Part shown: positions 31,815 to 39,992 of the stretch, one piece after another
Layout: the number at the start of each line of letters is the position of its first letter
Numbering within the stretch: the stretch's first letter is position 1
Assembly (NCBI RefSeq): GCF_001613935.1
Contig: NZ_LQCI01000001.1
Span: forward strand, 233,314-297,313
Length of the DNA stretch: 64,000 nt
Direction: 5' to 3'
Source of the DNA: Amycolatopsis regifaucium
Lineage (GTDB): Bacteria; Actinomycetota; Actinomycetes; Mycobacteriales; Pseudonocardiaceae
Notes under the pieces: generated by a model
The model's input: only the letters and a program-made list of their open reading frames with translations
Databases searched by the model: none
What the model was told of the DNA's origin: nothing
Program-made: the position numbers and the translations under genes

Positions 31815-32162
31815 ATGGAAGCTAAAGTGGAGACGAAGAGAATCAGAAAGGGCGTGGCCGCGGCCGTCATCGCCTCGTTCGGATTCGTGGGTGTCGGGGT
31901 GGCGGCGCCGCCCGCGATGGCCTGGCTGCACCCCGGCCCGACCACGCAGTATCCGTCGAGCGGAGGGACGTGGCAGTACGGCTTCTGGAACGTCAAGGTC
32001 CGCTCGTACTACACCGTGAACAGGTGCCACGGGTCGTCCGTCAAGCTCAACGGCAGCCTGTCGCGCAGTGCCGACACGCGCGCCGGTGTGCGGTCCACCG
32101 CGGAGAAGTACGCCGTCAACACCCCTGGTGCCGACGACGCGTACTACTACCGCACCTGCTGA
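31815..32162 (+). CDS. Lactococcin 972-like bacteriocin precursor, 115 aa
   Basis: A 36-residue Sec signal peptide (KGVAAAVIASFGFVGVGVAA, cleavage near PAMA) precedes a mature part of about 79 residues. The mature part shows the lactococcin 972 layout: GTWQYGF near its start, a V-SYYTVN-HGSS segment, D-RAGV in the middle and a YYYR tail. Lactococcin 972 is secreted by the Sec route and inhibits septum formation through lipid II in lactococci; whether this homologue acts similarly is unknown. Two cysteines (in VNRCHGSS and at the C-terminus) could form a disulfide absent from lactococcin 972. The next two genes encode the membrane protein and ABC ATPase that normally accompany this family. Confidence 0.85.
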   Translation: MEAKVETKRIRKGVAAAVIASFGFVGVGVAAPPAMAWLHPGPTTQYPSSGGTWQYGFWNVKVRSYYTVNRCHGSSVKLNGSLSRSADTRAGVRSTAEKYAVNTPGADDAYYYRTC

Positions 32163-32168
32163 TTCCGA

Positions 32169-32217
32169 ATCCCCGCCGTATCCGGCCGGTCGCGCGCCGG
32201 CCGGATACGGCGGGGAT
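32169..32217 (+). terminator. Strong intercistronic hairpin after the bacteriocin gene
   Basis: A perfect 21-bp stem (32169-32189 with 32197-32217) closes a seven-base loop, starting seven bases after the bacteriocin stop and ending 33 bases before the next start. No T run follows. It probably acts as a partial terminator or 3' stabiliser, so the small peptide gene is expressed above the downstream membrane proteins. Confidence 0.85.
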
Positions 32218-32249
32218 CACCGCCCGGCCGAACGATCGAAGGAAAGCCG

Positions 32250-34199
32250 TTGCACAGAAAAGTAGTCGTCGCGGTTTCGGCGGTGCTGTTCGCCTTGCTG
32301 GCGGTCGCGGTGACCTTGATGGCGAACCTGCACGACCGGACCTATCCGCAGCAACTCGGGACCAAGTCCCTCGTCGAGCTGGACTTCGTCAATTCCGGCC
32401 TGCCGGACGCGGAGGCGATCGGTGAACTCGGGCGGCTGAGCGATCGTCTGGGAGTCGGCCTCCTCAAGGTCGCGCCGGATCTCGGCGGTGACCAGTCCGG
32501 CCAGGTCTTCGTGAAGGTCGGCGACGCGGGTGAATTCCCGGCGCGGATAACGCGCTTCGGAGACGAGAAGGACGCCGAGATCAGGAGCAACGCGGCGCTC
32601 GAACATTCATATGCGAGCGGTCAATACCTCGTCACCGGTTCGACCGACCGGCTTCCCGAGTTCCGGGAGTGGCTGACGGCGCGTCAGGTGATCGCCAAGT
32701 GGAACTACAACGATCTCGGTACGACACTGGAAACGGTGGCGCGGCAGGGCAGCTTCCTGATGAGCCTGCTGGCCGCCACCGCGTTGATGGCGTCGCTGGT
32801 GCTGTACTGGCTTTCGGTCAAGGCCAGGGGCAGGGCGCTCCGTGCGCTCGCCGGCGTTTCGACCTGGCGGATCCAGTACGAGGACCTGAGAGGCTTCCTG
32901 TTCGCGATGGTCCTGGCGGCTGTCGTCGTCGACACGGCCGCCGTCGTCGTCATCGGTTTCACGCAAGGGTGGGTTTTCGCGCCGCTCTACCTCTCGATCC
33001 TGCTGGTGTTCGACGCGATCGTGATCGTCGTGACGATGTTGTGCGCGCTGGTGATGTCGGTCGCGTCCTGGCCAGGGCCCGCGATGCTGGCCAACCGCGA
33101 TCCCGCGGTCAAATCCCTGCGCGGGGTTTCGGTGGTGCTCAAGGCACTCACCTTCGTTCTGGTGCTGGCCGCGGTTTCCCCGGCGTATACCGCCTACGCG
33201 AATGCCAGGAACACCGCTCTCCAGCAGTCTCATTGGAAGTCCTTGGCGGATCAGGTCGCCCTGTCCTTCCAAGCGGCGATGGGTGAAAACGGGTTCCAGG
33301 AGATCATGGGCAAAGTGGGTGACGTGGTGCGCGACGCCGAACAACGCGACGACGTCGCCCTTTCCTACGCCTGGAACGGGGAGACCGTGGAAGGCGCCGA
33401 CCTGGGGCCGTCCGGCAACCTGGCGCTGGTCAATCAAGGCTGGCTGAACCTGATGCTGGGCAACGGGAAAGGCCGGCTGGCGCCGCTCCCGCCGGAGCGG
33501 ATCCCGGACAGCACGCGGAAATTCCTGGTGGAAAACCTGGAGCTGTGGAAGCGCGGAGGCGAGTCCGCGGCCGAGGTGCTCGGCAAGTTCTCGTTCTACC
33601 ACTTCTCGCAGCCGGAACAGCTTCCGCTGGCCCTGGCCGGAAGCGGCGAACTGGTGTTCCCGGCGGACGCGATCGTCGTCGTCGCCCCGGAGGTGTACGC
33701 CACGTTCGACGACGACTTCCTCGCGTCCATCGCGTCCACGCGGAATCTCGTGTTCACCGGGCTCGGCCCCACCCAGGGGCTGCTGGCGCAGCACGGCCTG
33801 CAGTACAAGATCAACGTGCAGTACGCCGCGGAGGAAGGGATCCTGCTCGCCCAGTTCACCGCGTATTTCGCCTGGCTCGAAGGGGTTTCCTTGGTGGCCT
33901 TGCTGGTGGCGCTGGTCGTCTCCGCACTCATCGCGGCGTTCATCGCGGCGGTACTGCACGCGCGACGGGACTTCCCGCTCCGGCTCGCGGGGCAGCGCTG
34001 GTCCGAGATCCTCGCCGGGCGGGTCGCGCCGGAATGGCTCGTGGGTGCCGCGCTGGCCGTGATGATCATCCTGCTCCGCGGTGGCGACGGCGCGCTGCTC
34101 GCGACGGCGGCGGCGGTGCTCTGCCTCGTCGCCTCACCGGTCACGCATCTCCTGGCCACTCGCTGGACCTTCGCCAACGTCCGGCGACGCACTCTCTAG
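32250..34199 (+). CDS. Bacteriocin-associated multi-spanning membrane protein
   Basis: 649 residues. The start is TTG 32250, placed by the ribosome site AAGGA (32239-32243). An N-terminal helix (VAVSAVLFALLAVAVTLMA) is followed by a roughly 140-residue extracytoplasmic part. Then come a block of helices (SFLMSLLAATALMASLVLYW, MVLAAVVVDTAAVVVIGF, LKALTFVLVLAAVSPAY), a second large exposed domain and three C-terminal helices. This is the organisation of the permease-like proteins (DUF1430 type) found with lactococcin-972 bacteriocins; together with the ATPase encoded next they are thought to give immunity or export. It belongs to the same operon as the bacteriocin. Confidence 0.78.
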   Translation: MHRKVVVAVSAVLFALLAVAVTLMANLHDRTYPQQLGTKSLVELDFVNSGLPDAEAIGELGRLSDRLGVGLLKVAPDLGGDQSGQVFVKVGDAGEFPARITRFGDEKDAEIRSNAALEHSYASGQYLVTGSTDRLPEFREWLTARQVIAKWNYNDLGTTLETVARQGSFLMSLLAATALMASLVLYWLSVKARGRALRALAGVSTWRIQYEDLRGFLFAMVLAAVVVDTAAVVVIGFTQGWVFAPLYLSILLVFDAIVIVVTMLCALVMSVASWPGPAMLANRDPAVKSLRGVSVVLKALTFVLVLAAVSPAYTAYANARNTALQQSHWKSLADQVALSFQAAMGENGFQEIMGKVGDVVRDAEQRDDVALSYAWNGETVEGADLGPSGNLALVNQGWLNLMLGNGKGRLAPLPPERIPDSTRKFLVENLELWKRGGESAAEVLGKFSFYHFSQPEQLPLALAGSGELVFPADAIVVVAPEVYATFDDDFLASIASTRNLVFTGLGPTQGLLAQHGLQYKINVQYAAEEGILLAQFTAYFAWLEGVSLVALLVALVVSALIAAFIAAVLHARRDFPLRLAGQRWSEILAGRVAPEWLVGAALAVMIILLRGGDGALLATAAAVLCLVASPVTHLLATRWTFANVRRRTL

Positions 34200-34216
34200 A
34201 CGGGAAGACCTCCATC

Positions 34217-34882
34217 ATGGAAATACGAGCCGATGCCGTTTCCGTCGTCATCGACGGCCGGGAAATCGTCCACGACGTCTCGCTCTCCTGCGGTCCGGGG
34301 ACCATGACCGCGCTCGTCGGGCCCAGCGGCTGCGGCAAAACGACCTTGTTGCACTGCCTGGGCTTGCTGCAGCGCCCGACCTCGGGCCGGGTCCTGGTGG
34401 ACGGCACCGACACCGGCGGCTGGAACGCTCGGGCCCGGCGACGGTTCTGGAAGGAGTCCGGGGCCTTCGTGCTCCAGGACTACGGCGTGCTGGAGGAGGA
34501 GTCCGTCGCCTTCAACGTGGTGATGAAGGCCGGCGTCTTCGGCTCGCGAGTGATCGGGGATCAGCGGAAGATGAAGGCCGTCCTCGAGCTGACCGGACTG
34601 ACCGGCCGGGACGAGGAACAGGCCGCGCATCTCAGCGGCGGCGAGAAACAGCGTCTCTCGATCGCCAGGGCGCTCTACAAGGACGCCCGGGCCGTCTTCG
34701 TCGACGAGCCGACGGCGTCACTCGACGAGGCCAATCGGGCACGGGTCATCCATCTCCTCGGGGATCTGGCCCGGCGCGGCTGCGTCGTCATCGTGGCGAC
34801 CCATGACGACTCGATGATGAGCGCGTGCGACGTCCGCTATTCGCTGCGTGCGGAAGAGGGTGTCCGGACTTCTCGTCACTGA
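34217..34882 (+). CDS. ABC ATPase of the lactococcin-972-type system
   Basis: 221 residues, a single nucleotide-binding domain with Walker A GPSGCGKTT, a Q-loop around VLQDYGVLEEESV, signature LSGGEKQRLS, Walker B AVFVDEPTASLD and H-loop THDD. The length and sequence style fit the MacB/LolD-like ATPases paired with bacteriocin-associated membrane proteins. The gene begins 17 bases after the membrane protein stop, so the two form one transporter unit. Confidence 0.88.
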   Translation: MEIRADAVSVVIDGREIVHDVSLSCGPGTMTALVGPSGCGKTTLLHCLGLLQRPTSGRVLVDGTDTGGWNARARRRFWKESGAFVLQDYGVLEEESVAFNVVMKAGVFGSRVIGDQRKMKAVLELTGLTGRDEEQAAHLSGGEKQRLSIARALYKDARAVFVDEPTASLDEANRARVIHLLGDLARRGCVVIVATHDDSMMSACDVRYSLRAEEGVRTSRH

Positions 34883-34994
34883 CGATCTTCGCGGGGAGAG
34901 TCCCGACGGGTGACCGTCGCACACAGTGCCCGTTTTGTCCTGTACGGTGAACTTTCAGCCGCCCCGTGCTCGACCGATCCGAGGAGTACCCCTG

Positions 34995-35291
34995 ATGAGC
35001 CTGTTCGACTCGCTGAAGGAGAAGGCCGCCGAACTGCTGGGCGGTGCGGGGGACAAGGTCGGCGAGCTGACCGGACTCGACCTTTCCGGCGCCACCGACC
35101 AGGTCACCCAATCCGCCGAGGGGCTGACCGAGACCGGCCAGGGCTTCGCCGAGAACGCCACCGCCGCGGGACAGGGCGCCGTCGATTCCGCCACCGCGGC
35201 CGGTCAGGGCGTCGTCGACTCCACCGGCGCGCTCGGCGACGCCGCCACGGGACTGGCGGGCGACGCGATCGACCCGAACGCCAGGGGCTGA
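34995..35291 (+). CDS. Small amphipathic repeat protein, 98 aa
   Basis: The start chosen is ATG 34995, after a GAGGAG-like site, giving MSLFDSLKEKAAELLGGAGD. The sequence is acidic, rich in Ala, Gly and Thr, without Cys or Trp, and contains near-repeats (TAAGQGAVDSA, TAAGQGVVDST). The first 25 residues resemble the amphipathic helix of small actinobacterial MT0933/Rv0909-type antitoxin-like or stress proteins, but no toxin partner is adjacent. No signal peptide or membrane helix is seen. Function unknown. Confidence 0.7.
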   Translation: MSLFDSLKEKAAELLGGAGDKVGELTGLDLSGATDQVTQSAEGLTETGQGFAENATAAGQGAVDSATAAGQGVVDSTGALGDAATGLAGDAIDPNARG

Positions 35292-35407
35292 TCGTTCACG
35301 ATCCCCGGTATCCGTGAGATTCCCCCGGGTGCCGGGAAAACGCCTACGCGGCGGAGGTGCGGGCACGCTATCCTTGCGGGACTTGACCCATCTGCGGGGG
35401 AGCGGAC

Positions 35408-35641
35408 ATGGTCGTGATCTGGATCCTGCTCGGCGTACTCGTACTGGTGATCGGTATCGCCGTGGTCACCGACCTGCGCGATCGCGGGCGAGGCGGCACC
35501 CGCAAGATCATGCTGCCGGGCTGGGCCTCGCGGCGTGCGGACTACACGGAGAACGACCTGGTCCACGGCCGCTGGGTCGACAAATCGCCGCGCGAGCAGG
35601 AGGAAGAGCTTCGGCGGCGGTACAAGTCGGGCGAGGAGTGA
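35408..35641 (+). CDS. Small single-pass membrane protein, 77 aa
   Basis: One N-terminal membrane helix (VVIWILLGVLVLVIGIAVV) is followed by a basic, charged cytoplasmic tail ending in EEELRRRYKSGEE. The ATG follows GGGGGAG with good spacing. No family assigned. Confidence 0.72.
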   Translation: MVVIWILLGVLVLVIGIAVVTDLRDRGRGGTRKIMLPGWASRRADYTENDLVHGRWVDKSPREQEEELRRRYKSGEE

Positions 35642-35671
35642 ACCGGTCGTAGCCAGTCCGAAGTGGACGGT

Positions 35672-35896
35672 CTAAGCGGCGTGGCTGCTCCACCGCCACG
35701 CGGCGTGCAGGGCCGCGATCAGGGCTTCGTCGTCGGCGAAGGTGGGTTCTTCCCCGACCGGTAGCCAGGTCCGGTCGACGACCTCGCCGTGCCGTCGGCG
35801 GATCACCGCGATCCCGGGGTAGGAGAGCGCCGCCCGGTCGTCGACGGCCACCTGCCGGGGCTCCCAGCTCAGCTGGACTACGCGATCAGCGCTCAT
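35672..35896 (-). CDS. Small conserved-looking protein, 74 aa
   Basis: The frame is open further upstream, but ATG 35896 gives a sensible protein beginning MSADRVVQLSWEP; the extension would translate one arm of the palindrome at 35971. The sequence has alternating hydrophobic strands (YPGIAVIRRRHGEVVDRTWL) and an Ala-rich C-terminal helix. Function unknown; it is transcribed toward the preceding rightward gene. Confidence 0.6.
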   Translation of the reverse strand: MSADRVVQLSWEPRQVAVDDRAALSYPGIAVIRRRHGEVVDRTWLPVGEEPTFADDEALIAALHAAWRWSSHAA

Positions 35897-35970
35897 TGGC
35901 CACAACTTTCTGTACTTGCGTACTGGGTAAGTCGTGAGTCGGTGCCCGGACGTTTCATCCAGCGGCCTGG

Positions 35971-36021
35971 CCGTGAAGGCCTCCTTCCCTACCTTGAGCG
36001 TAGGGAAGGAGGCCTTCACGG
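35971..36021. repeat. Dispersed palindrome, 22-bp perfect arms
   Basis: Arms 35971-35992 and 36000-36021 (outer sequence CCGTGAAGGCCTCC) pair perfectly around CTTGAGC. It lies 27 bases beyond the stop of the leftward tRNA-synthetase gene and upstream of the 74-residue gene, so it could act as a terminator, though no T run is present. Same family as 23081, 23147, 48559, 59861 and 63143. Confidence 0.85.
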
Positions 36022-36047
36022 ACCGCACGCGAGCCCCACCGGCTTCC

Positions 36048-37700
36048 CTAGCCGACGAGACCGGCGAACCGGCTCAGCGTCTCCTCGCGTCCCAGCGCCT
36101 GGGTGATCGAGTGCAGGTCCGGGCTCCGGGTCGAACCGGTGATCGCGATCCGGATGATCTGCGAAGCCTCGCGAATCGAGCCCGGGAAGCCCTCGGGGTT
36201 CTTCTTGAACTCCTTGGCGTTCTTCGCGAAGCCGTGCTTCGCGGCCACCTCGCGGATCTGCTGGAACCACTCCTGGCCGTCGTCGAGCTGCTGGTAGCTC
36301 TCGACGAAGTCGCGCGCGACGGCCTGGACGACCTCGCGGTCGACACCGAGCGCGGCGATCCGCTCGTCGTCGGGGCCGGCGACGGCGGCGTGCAGCTGCG
36401 GGAAGAAGAAGCCGTAGACGGCGCGGAACTCGCTCCACTTCTTCAGGTCCTTGCGGGGGTTCTCGGCGCCGTCACGCTCCACGGCGAGCGCCCGGAGCGC
36501 GAGCTCGGGCTCGGCGTCGAGGACGGTCCGCAGCGCCGGGTCGAACCGCTCCGCCCAGGCGCGGACCTCTCCGAGGATCTCGGCGCCGGAGAGCGTGGCG
36601 ATGTGGTCCGCGGCGATGTCGTCGAGTTTGATCAGGTCGACCAGCGGGCCGGCGACCCCGCATTCGTCGAGGTTGATCGGCTCGCTCAGCGCCTGGTCGA
36701 GCGGCATTTCGGCGAGACGGCCGTTGGCGAGGCCGCGCAGATAGTAGAGGACGGCCTTGGTTGGGTAGCCGGACTCGATGTAGAAGTCGACGCTCGCTTC
36801 CGGGTCCTTGCGCTTGGACAGCTTGCGCTTGCTGCCGCCCTCCTGCTTCATCAGCGGCGCGATGTGCGCGTAGGTGATCGGCTCGAAGGCGAGCGCGTCG
36901 AACAGCTGCTGGTGCACCGGCACCGACGAGATCCACTCGTCGCCGCGGATGACCAGGTTGACGCGCATGAGGTGATCGTCGACGGCGTGCGCGAAGTGGT
37001 AGGTCGGCAGCCGGGGGCTCTGGTCGGAACTCTTCAGGATGACGACGTCGTTGCGATTCGCTTCGGCCTCGAGCGGGCCGCGGATGGCGTCGGTGAACCG
37101 GGCGCGGGCGCCGGTGTCGTCCGGTGCGCGGAACCGTACGACGTACGGGTCGCCTGCGTCCAGCTTGGCCTGGACGTCGGCGGGGTCGGCGTCGCGCCAG
37201 ATGGCCCACGAGCCGTAGTAGCCGGTCGGCAGCTTCGTCGCCTGCTGCCGCGCGGTGATCGCCGCGAGTTCCTCCTTGGTGGCGAAGTCGAGGTACGCAC
37301 GGCCGAGGCGGAGCAGGTGGCGGACGTAGGTCAGGTAGATCTGCTCGCGCTCGGACTGCTGGTACGGGCCGTAGTCGCCGCCGCGATGGATGTCCTCGTC
37401 GGCGGCGAGGCCGAAGTAGCCGAAGCCGCGCTCGAACTGCTCGATCGCGCCTTCGACCTCGCGGGACCGGTCGGTGTCCTCGACCCGGACCAGGTAGCGG
37501 CCGCCGCTGCGGCGGGCGACGTCCTGGTCGATGGTGGCGACGTAGATGCCGCCGATGTGGACGAACCCGGTCGGCGACGGGCCGAAGCGGGTGACCAATG
37601 CGCCCTCGGGGAGATCGCGGGCGGGGTAACGCTGTTCCCAGTGCTCGGGTTCGGGCAGGTCGGCGGGGAAGAGGGCGTCGATGACTGCTCGGTCCAGCAT
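36048..37700 (-). CDS. gltX: Glutamyl-tRNA synthetase, clostridial-type
   Basis: 550 residues of a class I aminoacyl-tRNA synthetase. The HIGH region is RFGPSPTGFVHIGG, the KMSKS equivalent is SKRKLSKRKDPEA, and VRVEDTDRSREVEGAIEQ, TYHFAHAVDDHLMRVNLVIRGDEW and YAHIAPLMKQEGG are intact. It charges tRNA with glutamate. The C-terminal anticodon-binding part includes NPRKDLKKWSEF. As far as I can judge by memory, the length and these segments resemble the GluRS form common in Clostridia more than the roughly 490-residue enzyme usual in actinomycetes. It may therefore be a second or horizontally acquired copy. It is divergent from the small Cys-rich peptide gene, 244 bases away. Confidence 0.88.
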   Translation of the reverse strand: MLDRAVIDALFPADLPEPEHWEQRYPARDLPEGALVTRFGPSPTGFVHIGGIYVATIDQDVARRSGGRYLVRVEDTDRSREVEGAIEQFERGFGYFGLAADEDIHRGGDYGPYQQSEREQIYLTYVRHLLRLGRAYLDFATKEELAAITARQQATKLPTGYYGSWAIWRDADPADVQAKLDAGDPYVVRFRAPDDTGARARFTDAIRGPLEAEANRNDVVILKSSDQSPRLPTYHFAHAVDDHLMRVNLVIRGDEWISSVPVHQQLFDALAFEPITYAHIAPLMKQEGGSKRKLSKRKDPEASVDFYIESGYPTKAVLYYLRGLANGRLAEMPLDQALSEPINLDECGVAGPLVDLIKLDDIAADHIATLSGAEILGEVRAWAERFDPALRTVLDAEPELALRALAVERDGAENPRKDLKKWSEFRAVYGFFFPQLHAAVAGPDDERIAALGVDREVVQAVARDFVESYQQLDDGQEWFQQIREVAAKHGFAKNAKEFKKNPEGFPGSIREASQIIRIAITGSTRSPDLHSITQALGREETLSRFAGLVG

Positions 37701-37801
37701 GGCGGTTCAGATCTCCCGGCGTCGTGGTGCATGGCTGTTTTCGCCATCGAAGAGACTAGCCGTCCGGCCTCCTGACCCGGTGGGGGTGGTCCCGATGCGG
37801 G

Positions 37802-37841
37802 ATGCTCCACTTGCGCACCCCGATTCGCGCGAGTGGAGCAT
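37802..37841. promoter_or_regulatory. Inverted repeat between gltX and the peptide gene
   Basis: ATGCTCCACTTGCGC (37802-37816) is repeated in inverse at 37827-37841 with one mismatch and a 10-base spacer. It lies about 100 bases upstream of both divergent start codons, which suits an operator shared by the synthetase and the peptide, or a leader hairpin. No T-box features are recognisable. Confidence 0.5.
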
Positions 37842-37944
37842 ACGAAAGCCACACGTCGTCCATGCTGCTTCGCACTGTCGGCGGGTGGGTCCGAACCTGC
37901 ACGATCTCGGTACCGAACACCGCAGGTTCAGAGGGAGATTTCCA

Positions 37945-38121
37945 ATGCAGAACACCGTTTCCGACGATATCCGCCGTTTCTTCGCCGACTCGGGGGTCGA
38001 CGTCGCCGCGCTGGGCCAGACCGAAGTGGACGTGGTGATCGATCACTTCGACAACTCGAAGAACGCGTCAAGCGGAGGGGCTTTCGGCTGTTTCACCGGC
38101 GCTTGCTGTCTCATGGCCTGA
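37945..38121 (+). CDS. Cys-rich small peptide, candidate RiPP precursor (58 aa)
   Basis: ATG 37945 has a well-placed ribosome site (GGGAG, 37933-37937). The first roughly 36 residues are acidic and probably helical (DDIRRFFADSGVDVAALGQT, then EVDVVIDHFDN), like a leader. The last 17 to 20 residues are small and Cys-rich: SSGGAFGCFTGACCLMA, with three Cys, a Thr and two Ser. This division into a charged leader and a Gly/Ser/Thr/Cys core is typical of ribosomally made, modified peptides. I know no family with this core. No lanthionine synthetase, YcaO, radical SAM or protease gene is nearby. The 3' end overlaps the tail of the leftward MBL-hydrolase gene by 54 bases. The product is not similar to the neighbouring shadow frames. 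Confidence 0.62.
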   Translation: MQNTVSDDIRRFFADSGVDVAALGQTEVDVVIDHFDNSKNASSGGAFGCFTGACCLMA

Positions 38122-39009
38122 GTGCTCCGCGCAGAGGCAGCCGACGCCCTTCGAGATCCAGTCCCGGCCTTCCCATTCCGGGTGGCGTTCGATCATCAGC
38201 GCTTCGACCTCGGCGGCGATCGTCTCTTCGGGGAGAGCCGAGTCGCGTCGCTGCCAGGTCTCGTCACGCAGCAGTTCGAGGTATTCGCGGACGTCGGTCA
38301 GGACCCGGCGTCCGGAGACGTCGCCATGGCCAGGGACGACGAGGTCCGGCCCGGCGGCGTCCAGCCGCCGCAGCACTTCGATCCACCGCTGTCCCGAGAC
38401 ATCGGTGTCGTACGGCGGGAACCACGGGAAGATCGCGAACTGACCGGTCTCGACCAGGTCTCCGGTGAACAGCACACCCGCGTCGGGGACGGTCACCACC
38501 TGGTCGCCCTTGCTGTGGGCGCGTCCGGTGGCCGCCAGCCGCACGATCCGTCCGCCGAGGTCGAGTTCGTGGGCTTCGTCGTAGACGACGTCCGGGGCGA
38601 CCAGGTCGACGCCTTCCAGGTTCCGCGCGACCGGTGTGCCGAGACCGCGGAACATGTCCAGATAGGCCGGTCCTTTGTGGACCAGATCCGCCGCCTGCGC
38701 ACTGTTGACGAGGTAGGTCGCGTGGTCCGCGAAGACCTGTGCGCCGAACGCGTGCTCGGGGTGGAAATGCGTCGTGGTCAGGTACAGACGGCGGCCGCGG
38801 GCCTGTTCGGCCGCGAAGGTGAGCACCTTTTCGGCGTTGCGCGGCCCCAGTCCCGTGTCGACGACGAGCACCGAGTGCGCACCGCCGATGACGCCGATGT
38901 TGGGGACGAGGTCGACGCCGTGATTCGGGATCACCACGAGGTCGCGGGCGATTTCGACGGCTTGGCCCGGCTCGACGGCGGGCTCGTGGGTGAGGGGTTC
39001 GAAGGGCAT
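38068..39009 (-). CDS. MBL-fold metallo-hydrolase
   Basis: 313 residues of the metallo-beta-lactamase fold: THFHPEHAFG (the HxHxDH metal motif with Glu in place of Asp), VLFTGDLVETG and LVVPGHGDVSG supply the usual ligand positions. No signal peptide, so it is cytoplasmic. Substrate unknown. The last roughly 18 residues (after CLCAEH) are hydrophilic and overlap the peptide gene on the other strand, so the enzyme proper probably ends near residue 295. It is divergent from a LysR regulator with a dyad in the shared promoter region, suggesting that regulator controls it. Confidence 0.85.
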   Translation of the reverse strand: MPFEPLTHEPAVEPGQAVEIARDLVVIPNHGVDLVPNIGVIGGAHSVLVVDTGLGPRNAEKVLTFAAEQARGRRLYLTTTHFHPEHAFGAQVFADHATYLVNSAQAADLVHKGPAYLDMFRGLGTPVARNLEGVDLVAPDVVYDEAHELDLGGRIVRLAATGRAHSKGDQVVTVPDAGVLFTGDLVETGQFAIFPWFPPYDTDVSGQRWIEVLRRLDAAGPDLVVPGHGDVSGRRVLTDVREYLELLRDETWQRRDSALPEETIAAEVEALMIERHPEWEGRDWISKGVGCLCAEHSGHETASAGETAESPSA

Positions 39010-39064
39010 GCTCCGAATGTCCCGCCGATGCCCCTTCGCCGTCCAAGACCGATTCCGCCGGTCC

Positions 39065-39081
39065 GATACCTGATGGGTATC
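39065..39081. promoter_or_regulatory. LysR-type operator dyad
   Basis: GATACC-TGATG-GGTATC is a perfect interrupted palindrome in the gap between the divergent MBL hydrolase and LysR genes, 11 bases before the regulator's start. It contains the short AT-ended ATACC/GGTAT core expected for LysR-family regulators, and its position allows autorepression and activation of the hydrolase gene. Confidence 0.65.
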
Positions 39082-39091
39082 ATCGCCGGTG

Positions 39092-39952
39092 ATGGATCTC
39101 CGCCTGCTGCGCTACTTCGTGGCCGTCATCGAAGAGCGGCACTTCGGCCGGGCCGCCGCGCGGCTGCACATGACCCAGCCGCCGCTGAGCCGGGCCATCC
39201 AGCGGCTGGAAAGCGATCTGGGAGCCGTGCTGTTGCTTCGCTCCGCCGCCGGCGTCGAACCCACCGCGGCCGGAACCATCCTGTACGCCGAGGCCCGCAC
39301 CCTGCTGGACCGGGCCGAGCGGGCCCGCGCTCGCGTGACGGCCGCGGCGGGCCCCGCGACGCTCACCGTCGGCACCCTGTCCGACGGCGCGGGGGAGGCG
39401 GGCAGCCGGCTGGCCGAGGCGTTCCGCCGTCGTCACCCCGAGGTGTCGATCCGGTTCCGCGAGGCGGATTTCACCGATCCCACCACCGGTCTGCGCGCCG
39501 GGCTGGCCGACGTCGCGCTGACGCGGTCGCCGTTCGACGAAACCGGTTTCAGCCTCCGCGTCCTGCGCTCCGACCCGGTCGGGATCATCCTGCGCACCGG
39601 CGACCCGCTCGCCGACCGTACTTCGCTGCGGCTGGCCGACGTCGCCGATCGTCCCTGGTTCCAGCTGCCGGACGGGACGGACCCGCTCTGGCGCGCGTAC
39701 TGGAACGGGGCGGCGCCGGTGGGGGAACGGCTGCCCGGCCCGGTGGTGCGCACGGTCAGCGAATGTGTGCAGGCCGTGCTGTGGAACGGCACCGCGGGCA
39801 TCGCCCCGCTCGGGCACCCTCTGCCCGACGGACTCACCTGGGTGCCCCTGGCGGACATGCCGCCGAGCCCGCTCGTCGTCGCGTGGGTGACCGGACGGGA
39901 GAGCCCGCTGGTCCGCTCGTTCGCCCGGATCGCCGTCGAGAGTCATCGATGA
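39092..39952 (+). CDS. LysR-family transcriptional regulator
   Basis: 286 residues. The N-terminal winged helix-turn-helix is typical (MDLRLLRYFVAVIEERHFGR, then AAARLHMTQPPLSRAIQRLE). The effector domain starts near residue 90 (ATLTVGTLSD). ATG 39092 is preferred over the GTG three bases upstream because it gives the canonical N-terminus. Likely target: the divergent MBL-fold hydrolase. The effector is unknown. Confidence 0.93.
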   Translation: MDLRLLRYFVAVIEERHFGRAAARLHMTQPPLSRAIQRLESDLGAVLLLRSAAGVEPTAAGTILYAEARTLLDRAERARARVTAAAGPATLTVGTLSDGAGEAGSRLAEAFRRRHPEVSIRFREADFTDPTTGLRAGLADVALTRSPFDETGFSLRVLRSDPVGIILRTGDPLADRTSLRLADVADRPWFQLPDGTDPLWRAYWNGAAPVGERLPGPVVRTVSECVQAVLWNGTAGIAPLGHPLPDGLTWVPLADMPPSPLVVAWVTGRESPLVRSFARIAVESHR

Positions 39953-39992
39953 GGGCGGTGTAGAACCGCCGGTGTCGGGGAATCACCCGATC

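Noticed and set aside
35897..36028. N-terminal extension of the 74-residue leftward protein
   Set aside because: It would translate one arm of a perfect palindrome; the internal ATG gives a more plausible protein.
37701..37944. T-box riboswitch upstream of gltX
   Set aside because: An inverted repeat is present, but no T-box bulge sequence or terminator/antiterminator pair could be recognised.
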